Source: Plecoglossus altivelis
Taxonomy: Eukaryota; Chordata; Actinopteri; Osmeriformes; Plecoglossidae
Reading direction: 5' to 3'
Assembly (NCBI GenBank): GCA_036571765.1
Contig: BROE01000019.1
Span: forward strand, 11,774,674 to 11,838,673
DNA length: 64,000 bases
Position 1 is the first letter of the stretch; each line of letters opens with the position of its first letter. Of this stretch, positions 11,476 through 22,818 are shown one piece after another. Both the position numbers and the translations under genes were made by a program. Below the pieces are notes generated by a model that was not told the origin of the DNA, searched no databases, and worked only from the letters and a program-made list of their open reading frames with translations.

Positions 11476-12780
11476 CACTTGAATACTACTCTTCTTTAGA
11501 TATCTTGTAGGCATACAGAGGGTAAATATGAACAACCAGTAATTTAGTAATGTCTTTTTCATCAGTTAAATGTAAATCTATTTTCTTCATATATTTCAGT
11601 AGTTTAACAATGAAAAGGTGAAACAAGTGTATTTTTATTTCATTATAGGGAAATAAAATTGATTTTCTGTTTAAAAGACTGATTGCATTTTTGTGTGGAA
11701 AAATAGTAATTTCAGAGTGTGTCAGTGTTTGTTGGGACCTTCGTTTCCTTACTGTAAGAACAGCTTTGTGATACAAACCAGTTGTGCACTTAAAAGCTGA
11801 TACTGGAGAGCTTACAATTCTACCTACAACTCTAACTCCCCACATAGGAGTGTATGTGAGTCAGAGGTGTTGGCTAGGCCAGAGTTTTAAAAATGTGCTC
11901 TCTGACATCACACTCAAACACATCGGGTCAAGGCTTTTGAATGTGCAGCTGGGTTAACACAGAGCTACCTCGCCTTCACACACACACCCACTCACACACC
12001 ACACCACCCACACCCACCCCACACAGATCCCACAGATTGCACTGCAAGAACCTTTGGGTCACAGGAATCAGCCTGGGTAAGGCTACTTGAAAGTTCTCTA
12101 CAGCTGGCGGCATGCGATGGCCGAGGGCGTGAGGTGGAGTTATCCCTCCAAGTACTGCAGCCCCAGGGAAGAACTGCCTCCATTAGAGGCTGCTTTGATA
12201 TCTACCTCCTCTTGTCTCTCGTTATTAGCCAGGTCCAAGCTGACTGTTACGACGAGAGTTCTGTCCGTCACCGAGGAGCGGTGCAGAGAGCTGGCGGTCC
12301 TTTCGCATTGATTATTCGGAATAATCGGATTCGGAATGCAATGTCATTGAGATAAAACCTTGTCACATTGGTTAAGTTCACCTGAAATGAATTTGCCTGT
12401 GCTGGTCAGGACTGGCCTGGCTTGGCCTGGCTCTGGTGCTGGGCACAAACCCATATCAAGAAAAGATTTTGACTTGGAATGACCAGTCATGCACATCAGT
12501 CTTTTGTCTCATGCAAGCTGTTTGTGTGTGCTGTCGATGACAGTCTGACAGTCTAGCAGGAAGGTACCGTGTCATCTTAACCATTGAAGTCGGTACTGGT
12601 TTCAGCTTTTGTGGTTTATTCATCAACCATTCTACTATCTCATACCAAACACACATACATTGCTTGCACACACACACACGGACAGTTCTAGTCAGTCCAT
12701 GCTTTGCCCTCGGGGAAAGAGATGCTTGTAAACTACAAGAACATACTGCACATGACGTTTTACATCCTTATTGTCCTTCT
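11476..12780. other. Unique non-coding DNA between duplication copies
   Basis: Ordinary AT-rich to mixed sequence with short CA tracts near 11980-12020 and 12665-12680. A minus-strand open frame at 11486-11845 has a Lys/Ile-rich product that I do not recognise and do not support as a gene. Confidence 0.5.
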
Positions 12781-13330
12781 CTTTGCCCTAACACCACAGC
12801 CCTAACACAGCTTCCCACAGCCGCCGACTCAACAGCCCTAAACCACAGCCCGCTGTGCAATATCCGTATCAGTGTCGTCGGCGTGACGCCTAGCGTCTTG
12901 CCGTTTGCTGAGGCATGTGCACATAATGTGTGTGGAGTTGCGTCTGCTGGTTGTTTTGAGTACCGGATGTTGAAGTGTTAGTGAAGTTGTGTGTGCTGCC
13001 GGATATGTGTGTTGGTGTGTGTCTGAGAGCCGTGTGTCGTGTGATCTATGCAAATGCTTCGAGCGTGCCCCGGCTGTACATGCCGCACCAGCAGCACCAG
13101 CTTGAAGAGGAAGCTTCTTGAAATGAGGAGCTATAGATATGGGCATCCCAGATAGTATCTACAGGACGGCGGCGAGGGGCAAGGAGAAGTAGGTGACACA
13201 GATCATCTTCAGGCATCCTTTGAGAAGACAACGCTTGATGTCATTAATGACGCATATCTCATGTTGGAATTGGCACTATTTTCGCGTCTTTAGTTTGTAT
13301 GGAAATGAAAAGCGCGCTCCTCGAGTCTCC

Positions 13331-13620
13331 TTATATCTAGACAGCTCACCCCTTCTCTACCTCTCCTCTATATCAGAGAACAGCACCCATTCCTCTTACC
13401 CTCCTTATATCAGGACAGCCTCCCTTCCTCTCCCTCTCCTTATATCAGGACAGCCCTGCTTCCTCTCCCTCTCCTTATATCAGGACAGCCCTGCTTCCTC
13501 TACCTCTCCTTATATCAGGACAGCACCCTTCCTCTCCCTCTCCTTATATCAGGACAGCCCTCCTTCCTCTCCCTCTCCTTATATCAGGACAGCCCCAGCC
13601 ATAACCTCGTCCTAATATAC
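13331..13620. repeat. 34-bp minisatellite (copy 2)
   Basis: Same unit as at 7391-7660 (CTCCTTATATCAGGACAGC core). The left units are damaged by small indels. Confidence 0.95.
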
Positions 13621-13940
13621 TAGGACAGCCATGCTTGTCGGTGTGGCGTGAGGAGGCCAGAGATAATGGTCGAGTACAGACTCTTATAAAAACCCGGGCT
13701 GTGTCTTATTATTTCACTGCAACACAAGACCAGCATAGACTGATGTCCATCTTTCTTACATGTTTTCAGGATTGGGGGCTTTTTTTCTCCCTTGAACATC
13801 GGATTTCCTACAGTATCTGAGACACATGAAGCGTGAAAAAAAAGCTGATTTCACAGCGACTGGAGGAGAACATCTGTAATGAGATTACGACATCGGTGGC
13901 TCAGCTCTGGTATTTTCGTGGCAGGAACCATGCTTCAATG
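13621..13940 (+). repeat. 320-bp segment identical to 7651-7970
   Basis: I find no difference between the two copies over this stretch. They are exactly 5970 bp apart. Confidence 0.95.
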
Positions 13941-14189
13941 CCTTGTGACGTGTCAGAACGTTTACCAGTTTGCGGAACCAAACTCTTAGGGGGGGGGGAA
14001 GCGAAAGACTGAGACAGACAAACGGAGAGAAAGATGGAGAGAGAAATAAAAGATAGTAGATAAGCAGACACAGCAAGAAACAGTAGGCTAAAAGCCAACA
14101 GTAAGAGTTCAGGTTCAGTCACAACATTTGTGCCATTAATTCACCCTTCAGCTCCACGCCTAGTCTGTTTCCACAGCATGCTGCCCTTG

Positions 14190-14776
14190 GCTACCCTTCT
14201 GTCCTGTCTACCCCTCTGTCCTGTCTACCCCTCTGTCCTGTCTACCCCTCTGTCCTGTCTACCCCTCTGTCCTGTCTACCCTTCTGTCCTGTCTACCCCT
14301 CTGTCCTGTCTACCCCTCTGTCCTGTCTACCCCTTCTGTCCTGTCTACCCCTCTCTCCTGTCTACCCCTCTATCCTGTCTACCCTTCTGTCCTGTCTACC
14401 CCTTCTGTCCTGTCTACCCCTCTCTCCTGTCTACCCCTCTATCCTGTCTACCCTTCTGTCCTGTCTACCCCTCTGTCCTGTCTACCCCTCTGTCCTGTCT
14501 ACCCCTCTGTCCTGTCCACCCCTTCTGTCCTGTCTACCCCTCTGTCCTGTCTACCCCTCTGTCCTGTCTACCCCTCTGTCCTGTCTACCCCTTCTGTCCT
14601 GTCTACCCCTCTGTCCTGTCTACCATTCTATCTGCTGGCTAAGGCTATGTTTGTCGACGCCTCTATCCTGTCTACCCCTCTGTCCTGTCTACCCCTCTGT
14701 CCTGTCCACCCCTCTGTCCTGTCTACCCCTCTGTCCTGTCTACCCCTTCTGTCCTGTCTACCCCTCTGTCCTGTCT
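14190..14776. repeat. 17-bp minisatellite, unit TCTGTCCTGTCTACCCC (copy 2)
   Basis: About 33 copies, broken near 14625-14665 by a short non-matching insert. The variant order differs from copy 1. Confidence 0.95.
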
Positions 14777-14892
14777 TTCTGTCTGCCAACCTCTCTGTCT
14801 TCGCCAGCGCAGGTTGGGCCTGTGTTTACACCACTGCAGCATAAACACATCGCCTTTCCAACCGTCTCCATTTAGAGAGTAAACAACCCTGG

Positions 14893-15155
14893 GGGAGGAG
14901 GAGGGAGAAGGGAGGCAGAGGGGAGGGAGAGGGGAGGAGGAGGAGGAGGAGGAGGAGGGAGAGGAAGGGAGAGGGGGAGAGGAGGAGGAGAGGGAGAGGG
15001 GAGGGAGAGGGAGGGGAGAGGGGAGGAGGAGGGGGGGGGGAGGAGAGGGGAGTGGAAGGGAAGGGATAGGGAAGGGAGAGGGGATGTGGAGGGGAGGTAC
15101 AGGAGTAGGGAGAAGGAGGGAAGGGAGGCAGAGGGGAGGGAGAAGGGAGGTCACG
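14893..15155. repeat. GGA/GGGA purine tract
   Basis: GGAGGAGGA and GGGAGAGGGGA units; the copy-2 counterpart of 9007-9252. Confidence 0.9.
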
Positions 15156-15269
15156 GCATGCCCAAAGATTTCAGCATAAAGTCTGGCACTTGGCTCCACT
15201 GCAATTACCTCCCGTTAATGAAGCACCCCCAGTCCTGTGTGTGTTTGTCCTCCCTGTGGGACCTGTCAG

Positions 15270-15332
15270 CACACACACTCACTCACACACACACGCAACA
15301 CACACACAACACACCACACACACACACACACA
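15270..15332. repeat. CA microsatellite
   Basis: Imperfect CACACA with AACACAC interruptions. Confidence 0.95.
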
Positions 15333-15407
15333 ACAGTAATCCAACTGATGGGACCCTCTGTTTGGGAGGCTGTTTACCTTTGCTGCTGTGTGGGTTGGTA
15401 GGGCTGG

Positions 15408-15638
15408 GTCCTGGGTCTGGTCTGGTCTCGGTCGGAGGCTGGGGCTGGGTCTGGTGTCTGGTCTGGGTCTGGGTTTGGGTCTGGGGCTGGATCTGGGGCT
15501 GGATCTGGGCTGAACAGTGCAGAGCAGGAGCAGAAGCAGGGACAGGACAGGACAGGACAGGCAGAGCGAGCAGAGGAGCAGAGCAGGACAGGACAGAGCA
15601 GAGCAGAGGCAGGACAGAGCAGAGCAGAGCAGGACGGG
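15408..15638. repeat. GGTCTGG and CAGAGCAGGA short-unit arrays
   Basis: GGTCTGG/GGGTCTGG units (15408-15512) pass into ACAGG and CAGAGCAGGA units (15520-15638). Confidence 0.85.
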
Positions 15639-16075
15639 GCATTTAGCTCCGGGAGAGACAGGTAGGCGTCTGAGTTGACTAACTGAGTTTGACAGTAGTG
15701 TTTCTGCAGAGAGACGGCAGGGAGTGAAGCAAGTTTCGCTCCAGAGAGTTGGGGGAGGGAGGGAGAGGTCTCTGTATACTCTGTTACATCTTGGTTTCAG
15801 ACACTTTCCCTCAAAAATACTTTGATACTTACTCCTGATACTTACTGTATTTTAAGAAGTCTGATTCAAGATCATATTTCTGCGTGACCATTACTTGAAC
15901 AGCTTTGATGCAGATGGAATAACCTGCCTGACCTCTGGAACCGTAGGTAGCATTCATTGTTTAGTTTTAAGGCTTAAAAGATGAATTGTGTGTGGGAGTG
16001 ATGAGTTGGATGAGAATCAGATTAAGAAATAAAACCTGCATGTTTTCATATGCCTGGAACAATCACCCTCTGTAG
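15639..16075. other. Unique non-coding DNA
   Basis: No array and no supported exon. Confidence 0.55.
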
Positions 16076-16645
16076 AACTTAGAAGGAGGGAGGGGAAAGC
16101 AGGAAGAGGCGAGGGGTGAGAGACAGAGGGGGAGACAAAGGCCGAAAGCAGAGGGGAGGTATCGAAGCGGGAGAGCAAGGAGAGGAGAGGAGGAAAAAAG
16201 AAAAACAATAGGGGGAGACAAGAAACAGGAGGAGATGGGAGCAGAAAGGAGAGGAGAGAGAAAAGAAAAAAAGAGAGAAAAAGAAAAAGAAAGAAAAAAG
16301 AGAGGGAGGGAGGGAGCAGAGAGGGAGGGAGAGCGAGCGAGAGGGAAGGCGGAGAGCAAGCAGGCGAAAGCGAGGGAAGGGAAAGCAGTGGGAGAAGGAA
16401 GGCGAGACAGTGAGGGAGAGAGAAAAAGGAGGGAGCAGAGGGAGGAGGGAAACAGAGGGGAGCAGAGAGGGAGGAGGGGAAGCAGAATTGGAAGAAGGGA
16501 AGGGAGCAGTGGGGGAGAAAGGAGGGGAGCAGAGGGGAGGTGAGAGGAGAAGGAGCAGAGAGAGAGGGAGCAGGGAGCAGAGAGGGGGCATGGAAGGGAG
16601 CAGTGGCGGAAAAGGATGGGAGCAGAAAAGCAAGGTGAAAAAAAG
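16076..16645. repeat. Homopurine tract (GGGAG/AAAGAG)
   Basis: About 570 bp almost entirely of A and G on the + strand. It is long enough for triplex (H-DNA) potential. Open frames rich in Arg/Glu/Lys or Ser/Pro/Leu here are compositional. Confidence 0.9.
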
Positions 16646-17235
16646 TAAAATAAATATTTTGTAAAAGATTTAGACAGAGAGGTTTTGAAAGGTTAAAAAG
16701 ATATGTTCACTGATAAGTTTTGAAAAACAATTTTTGAAAAATAGGTTTGGTTGTGAAAGATTTTTAAAAAGTTTTCCTATAAAAGTTCATGTTGGACTTG
16801 TCTCTTTCTAGAGTCATTGTGGTCCAACCTTCCCAAACTCAAACAGACTTGTGAAACTCCCTCAGAGAGACAAATCCTGTCCTGAATCAGACGTCTGCAT
16901 GGCTGAATATCAGCCTCTCAAGAGTATGACAAGGTCGGTTTCTATCTCTGTGTTACTAAATTCGATTTCTTAAATCTACTTCAGTATCTTGAAAAGGGGC
17001 AGTTATTTAAATACTGGGACACATGATGATGATGCTGAAAGTGAACAGTTCATAACCTCTTGTGTATCAACAGACATTTTATTGTACAGTGTACAACAGT
17101 GTACAATGGTAGTTACGTAACCAAGCTAAGCAGGTCAGAACATTTCCTAGAAAAGCTTTTGAGGCAGAGCCACCACATGAGGACAGACAGGAACACTAGT
17201 TTTTACTGAAGCTAGAACATAACACAATACCCGTG
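16646..17235. other. Unique AT-rich DNA
   Basis: AT-rich on the left, mixed on the right; no exon supported. Confidence 0.55.
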
Positions 17236-18866
17236 CGGTCAGGAGAGGCCGAGACGAAGAACACAGCAGTCGGGTGGAAATCTCGTAGACTCCAGGGGGC
17301 ACGAAAAGGGCGTGACATATCGGTGCGAGATAACTGTTGCTGTCTGATAACCGAAGTTCGCGACCGACATGTACTAGTGGTCCTCGTTTCAATAGTAGCG
17401 TCCCCACAGAGGAGGGAGAGGGAGGCAAGGGTGGGCGACCAGGATGAACTGTGAGTGCGAAAAAGTGCGCGGGAGTACTAGCATAGCGGCTCAAACAACG
17501 ATACCTGTCGAACGGGAAGGGCAGCGCGGTAACTGGGGTCAGGTAACACAGCAGCCCGCCCTCCCCCGGCCACCCACAACACACACCCACACACCACACA
17601 CCCACAACACACACACACAAAACACAACACCACACACACAGATGCACACCACACACACACAAACGCACAAAGAACGCCGGCCCCAGGAAAGCCAACGAAC
17701 AGGCGGGAGGCGCGCGACAGCGCGCACCGGGCGATGTACCGTTCGGTTACGATGTACTGTCGCTGTCACCGTGGTCGTGTACTGTGGTCAGGTGACTGGC
17801 TGGAGTCGAGGGGGTACTCGTGGTGCAAAATGATACCTACCATGGATCAACACGTCCTGGATATGGTCGAGCGAAGACCCGATACCGAGGTTACTAGTGG
17901 TCGAATGTAACGTGTAGGGAGAGGGTCGTGGACTGTTCACATGCAAAAGAGAGTCTTTACTGATGGCCTTTACTGTGTAGGTCTGCTCTGTGTGTGTTGG
18001 TCCGTGCTGTTCTTGTAGGGTCTGTTAGGGTCTTGTCCTGTCAGGTTTGTCACGTGCACGCGAGTTTTGCAGTTGAGATTCATTAACACCAGTAAGAGGG
18101 ATCTGCGCTCCTACGGAGACACAGCGTCGATCGTTGATGATTCCAGTAAGAGGACTGGACGGGCTCATTGCAAGCCCGCTGCGTGCAGGGCCAGCCGGCG
18201 CCCTGTCTGTTGTTTCAAGCTGCGAGCGACATCTGAAGATCGTTCAAGTGGTGCTCTCGCCTCCGTTCAACCTAGGACCGGCATGGGAGCGACCGGGACA
18301 CCATCTCTTGAAGGTAAGTACTCTGTTGTCCAGATATACAAAAGGAGGACCATGTAGCGTCTTGAAACGTCGGTCAGACTTTTGTTCTAGCAAAGACATG
18401 GGATGTGGTCATATGTGTCTCGAGCTGCTTGCTCATGTGACTGAGACATCGCGCCCGGTGTTCGGGAGCGGTGCTCTGTTGTTCAGTAAGATGGACAGTC
18501 GCGGTTGTGAAGATGATCCTCGGTGTCCGCATTGTTCAGCTAAGAGGGCACTCGCCCCTCTCTCACCGCCCTGAGTGCGATCTGCTGACATCATCAGTAG
18601 AGGACATCGCGCGCCGTCCTTCGAACGTGTCGCTCTCTGAGAATGACTAGTCAAGTGAGGGAGAGGAACACTGGGTCTATGAAGTAGCGCTGAGGTGGGT
18701 TCTGTTCAGGTTCCAGTAAGCGAGGAAACATGGTCTTTCGAGCGTCTCTGCTTCGCCCAAGTGAGACAGGGAGCCTTATCGCGTCGAAAGTGTGTCTAGT
18801 TATCTCCAGATAATGAGACACTCACGCTAGTCTGCAGAGCCCCCTGCGGTGCTGCCCGGCATACCG
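17236..18866. other. Atypical CpG-rich sequence leading into a minisatellite
   Basis: The stretch is unusually CpG-rich and random-looking, with a CA tract at 17575-17670. From about 18090 onward, damaged copies of the next array's CAGTAAGAGGAC core recur (near 18093, 18143, 18485, 18537, 18711). They become cleaner toward 18866. This fits uncorrected read sequence through the array edge, or very old edge units. Confidence 0.55.
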
Positions 18867-20535
18867 TGTGTCTTTTGTTCAGTAAGAGGACATGGTGTTG
18901 AAGTGTCTGTTGTTCAGTAAGAGGACACAGTGTTGAAGTGTGTCTGTTGTTCATTAAGAGGACATGGTGTTGAAGTGTCTGTTGTTCAGTAAGAGGACAC
19001 AGTGTTGAAGTGTGTCTGTTGTTCATTAAGAGGACATGGTGTTGAAGTGTCTGTTGTTCAGTAAGAGGACACAGTGTTGAAGTGTGTCTGTTGTTCATTA
19101 AGAGGACATGGTGTTGAAGTGTCTGTTGTTCAGTAAGAGGACACTGTGTTGAAGTGTGTCTGTTGTTCAGTAAGAGGAGATGGTGTTGAAGTGTGTCTGT
19201 TGTTCAGTGAGAGGACATGGTCTTGAAGTGTGTCTGTTGTTCAGTGAGAGGACACTGTCTTGAAGTGTGTCTGTTGTTCAGTAAGAGGACACTGTGTTGA
19301 AGTGTGTCTGTTGTTCAGTAAGAGGACATGGTCTTGAAGTGTCTGTTGTTCAGTAAGAGGACATGGTCTTGAAGTGTGTCTTTTGTTCAGTAAGAGGACA
19401 TGGTGTTGAAGTGTCTGTTGTTCAGTAAGAGGACATGGTGTTGAAGTGTGTCTGTTGTTCATTAAGAGGACATGGTGTTGAAGTGTCTGTTGTTCAGTAA
19501 GAGGACACAGTGTTGAAGTGTGTCTGTTGTTCATTAAGAGGACATGGTGTTGAAGTGTCTGTTGTTCAGTAAGAGGACACAGTGTTGAAGTGTGTCTTTT
19601 GTTCAGTAAGAGGACATGGTGTTGAAGTGTCTGTTGTTCAGTAAGAGGACATGGTGTTGACGTGTCTGTTGTTCAGTAAGAGGAGATGGTCTTGAAGTGT
19701 GTCTGTTGTTCAGTAAGAGGACATGGTCTTGAAGTGTGTCTGTTGTTCAGTAAGAGGACACAGTGTTGAAGTGTGTCTGTTGTTCAGTGAGAGGACATGG
19801 TGTTGAAGTGTCTGTTGTTCAGTAAGAGGACATGGTCTTGAAGTGTGTCTTTTGTTCAGTAAGAGGACATGGTGTTGAAGTGTCTGTTGTTCAGTGAGAG
19901 GACATGGTGTTGAAGTGTGTCTGTTGTTCAGTAAGAGGACATGGTGTTGAAGTGTGTCTGTTGTTCAGTAAGAGGAGATGGTCTTGAAGTGTGTCTGTTG
20001 TTCAGTAAGAGGACATGGTGTTGAAGTGTGTCTGTTGTTCAGTAAGAGGACATGGTCTTGAAGTGTGTCTGTTGTTCAGTAAGAGGACATGGTGTTGAAG
20101 TGTGTCTGTTGTTCAGTGAGAGGACACCGTGTTGAAGTGTGTCTGTTGTTCAGTGAGAGGACACAGTGTTGAAGTGTGTCTGTTGTTCAGTAAGAGGAGA
20201 TGGTGTTGAAGTGTCTGTTGTTCAGTGAGAGGACATGGTCTTGAAGTGTGTCTGTTGTTCAGTAAGAGGACATGGTGTTGAAGTGTCTGTTGTTCAGTGA
20301 GAGGACACGGTCTTGAAGTGTGTCTGTTGTTCAGTGAGAGGACACTGTCTTGAAGTGTGTCTGTTGTTCAGTAAGAGGACACTGTGTTGAAGTGTGTCTG
20401 TTGTTCAGTGAGAGGACATGGTGTTGAAGTGTGTCTGTTGTTCAGTGAGAGGACATGGTGTTGAAGTGTGTCTGTTGTTCAGTAAGAGGACACTGTCTTG
20501 AAGTGTGTCTGTTGTTCAGTAAGAGGAGATGGTCT
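18867..20535. repeat. 35-37-bp minisatellite, about 45 copies
   Basis: The unit core is TTCAGTAAGAGGACATGG, followed by TGTTGAAGTGTGTCTG. Units are 37 bp with GTGTGTC or 35 bp with GTGTC. In the first 260 bp, 35- and 37-bp forms alternate strictly (CATTAAGAG then CAGTAAGAG), making a 72-bp higher-order unit that reappears at about 19440-19600. Confidence 0.97.
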
Positions 20536-20580
20536 TTCAGCCCCAAAGCAGCTGATCTTTGGATTCTGTTTGACTTGTGC

Positions 20581-20702
20581 GATTAATCAGTAACAGTTTA
20601 AGTTAGGTGTGATTAAGTGGTAACAGTTTAAGTTAGGTGTGATTAAGTGGTAACAGTTTAAGTTAGGTGTGATTAAGTGGTAACAGTTTAAAGATGGGTG
20701 TG
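20581..20702. repeat. 30-bp minisatellite, 4 copies
   Basis: Units of GATTAAGTGGTAACAGTTTA plus AAGTTAGGTGT-like sequence; the first and last copies are divergent. Confidence 0.95.
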
Positions 20703-20844
20703 AATAAAACACAATGGGTTTATTGTGTCCCTGAATGTGAAAAATGTATTTTCTGTTCTCTCTAAACCACAAACACAGTGCACGCGCTGTTCGACTGCGT
20801 GACCTTTCAGTCTCTAGAATTCTTCTCTGGCTGGTGCCCATACC

Positions 20845-21334
20845 CTGCCCTCCTCTCCTCACCTTGCACCCCTGCCTCTCCTCCGCACCTTCTCTCTCTG
20901 CCTCCTCTCCTCACCTTCACTCCTGCCTCCTCTCCTCACCTTCACTCCTGCCTCCTCTCCTCACCTTCACCCCTGCCTCCTCTCCTCACCTCCTCACCCA
21001 CCCCCTCTCTCCTCACCTTCACCCCTGCAGCATTCCTCCTCCTCACCTTTCACCACCTGCCTTCTCCGCCACCTTCTCTCTCTGCCTCCTCTCCTCACCT
21101 TCACTCCTGCCTCCTCTCCTCACCTTCACCCCTGCCTCCTCTCCTCACCTTCACTCCTGCCTCCTCTCCTCACCTTCACCCCTGCCTCCTCACCGCACCT
21201 TCCCTCCTGCCTCCTCTCCTCACCTTCACCCCTGCCTCCTCTCCTCACCTTCACCCTTCCTTCTTTCCTCAGCCTTCACCCTGCCTCGCATCTCCTCACC
21301 AGGTTCACCCCTGCCTCCTACTCCTCACCTTCAC
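20845..21334. repeat. 25-bp minisatellite (CTCCTCACCTTCACYCCTG)
   Basis: About 18 copies of a 25-bp pyrimidine-rich unit with internal CACCTTCAC, becoming degenerate at the right end. Confidence 0.93.
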
Positions 21335-21596
21335 CGGAGTCCAGGTGTACATTTTGGACAGCCTGTGGCACATCTGGTCTAGCGTTAGGTTATTGTGTGT
21401 TCAGTAAATTGTTTTTATTCCCCACAATGTTCCGGGATGCCAACAACTCGTAGTGATTTCCATCAGGGGATAAAGTGAAGTGCTGGACCTGCCTTTAACA
21501 TTTCATTTTCAAATGTTTACCCATATTTTAAATATGAGTTGTGTGTCATTGCTACAGTTTGCTACAGTTTTCAATATGCCAAGATGCCTGCTGAAG
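21335..21596. other. Unique spacer
   Basis: Non-repetitive DNA; nothing recognised. Confidence 0.5.
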
Positions 21597-22011
21597 ACCC
21601 CCCTTCCTCCCCCTCCACACCAGGGAGCCCCACCTCCCCCGACCACGACCTCCACCTCCATCCCTCCCTTAACCCCTCCCCTCCCTCCATCCCTCCCTCC
21701 CCTCGCATCCTCCCTCGACCTCCTCCCCTCCCCACTCCCCTCCCTCACCTCCTCCCTTTCCTCCCGCCTCCATCCCTCCCCCTACCATCCATCCATCCAT
21801 CCCTCCCTCATCCATCCCCCCCTCCCTCTCCATCCTCCCTCACATCCCTCCATGCCCTCCCTTTCTCCCTCTCCTTCCAACTCTCCCTCGTCCACAGCCA
21901 GATCTCCCTGCCCTGCTCCACAGCCAATCTCCCTTTCTCCCTCTCCTTCCAACTCTCCCTCTCCACAGCCATCTCCCTCCCTCTCCACAGCCATCTCCCT
22001 CCCTCCCCTCC
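21597..22011. repeat. CCTCC/CATCC pyrimidine tract
   Basis: CTCCCTCC and CATCCATCC units; near the right end CTCCACAGCCATCTCCCTCC blocks repeat two to four times. Confidence 0.88.
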
Positions 22012-22447
22012 GGTATTGATTGGTTTAAACCCCCTTGTGGCAGCTGGCCTTGCGTGGCTGACAGTAACCACACTATTCATTATTCATCGCAAACGTTACA
22101 GGAATCTACAGGGACAAATCTTAAAGTTGTTTCCATGGTAATTCGAAGAAGGCTTCATCCCTTGCGTGATCCAGAAGAGAGGTAAAAATAAACTTGAGGA
22201 AGTTAACAAGACCCCGGAGGGATAGAGAGACGGTGTCATTAGGACTGAAGCGCTCTCCACCCTATTGACAGTAGTAGCAGAGGAGGGCAGAGAGGAGAGG
22301 GTTTGGTGGAGGCCAGTGTTATTATTAGGCCTGGCTCATGATGAAAGCTCGTCTGTTGTGTGTGTTTGGTCTGGACTGATGTTGGTTTTGCTACGATGTC
22401 CAGGGAGAACAGAGGGGGATTCTGCATGTACACACAGCGATAGTCTG
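22012..22447. other. Unique non-coding DNA
   Basis: 22015-22215 is non-repetitive and AT/GC balanced. A short + strand open frame there looks like a membrane helix followed by basic residues, but it is an extension of the pyrimidine tract frame and not supported. Confidence 0.5.
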
Positions 22448-22670
22448 ACACACACACATCATCATCATCCTAACACACACACATCATCATCCTAACACAC
22501 ACACATCATCATCCTAACACACACACATATCCTCATCCTAACACACACAACATCATCCTAACACACACACACACCAGCAGCCTAACACACACACACACAC
22601 ACACCAGCAGCCTAACACACACACCAGCAGCCTAACACACACACACACACACACACACACACCAGCAGTC
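22448..22670. repeat. CA microsatellite with CATCATCCTAA/CAGCAGCCTAA interruptions
   Basis: ACACACAC blocks are separated first by ATCATCATCCTA and then by CAGCAGCCTA, forming a compound array. Confidence 0.95.
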
Positions 22671-22818
22671 TAAGTCACCACTCTCCAAACGGATCTGAAA
22701 AGACCCTTGGGTGTTCAGCCCTCCTCTGTGGTTTTCTCTCTGCTCTGTGAGTTTCAAGACAAACTGGCCCCTTGATCTCAGAGCTGAGGCACATGGGGCC
22801 AACAGATCAAAGCCTGCA

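Larger units (their letters stand above)
12781..15155 (+). repeat. Large direct duplication, copy 2
   Basis: This is a second copy of 7039-9255. The left end (12781-13330) matches copy 1 only with many small insertions and deletions. The centre (13621-13940) is identical to 7651-7970, and the right part is again indel-rich. Unlike copy 1, it continues into ordinary sequence after 15155. Confidence 0.9.

Noticed and set aside
11486..11845. Lys/Ile-rich minus-strand open frame as a transposon remnant
   Set aside because: No transposase or reverse transcriptase motif recognised; AT-rich composition explains it.
18867..20535. CRISPR-like regular repeat array
   Set aside because: Units are contiguous with no unique spacers; this is a eukaryotic minisatellite, as are the other 28-38-bp arrays.
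21539..22141. Open frame ending in a membrane-helix-like segment with basic residues
   Set aside because: The upstream part is a pyrimidine repeat and the helix-like end lacks splice signals or homologous features that I know.
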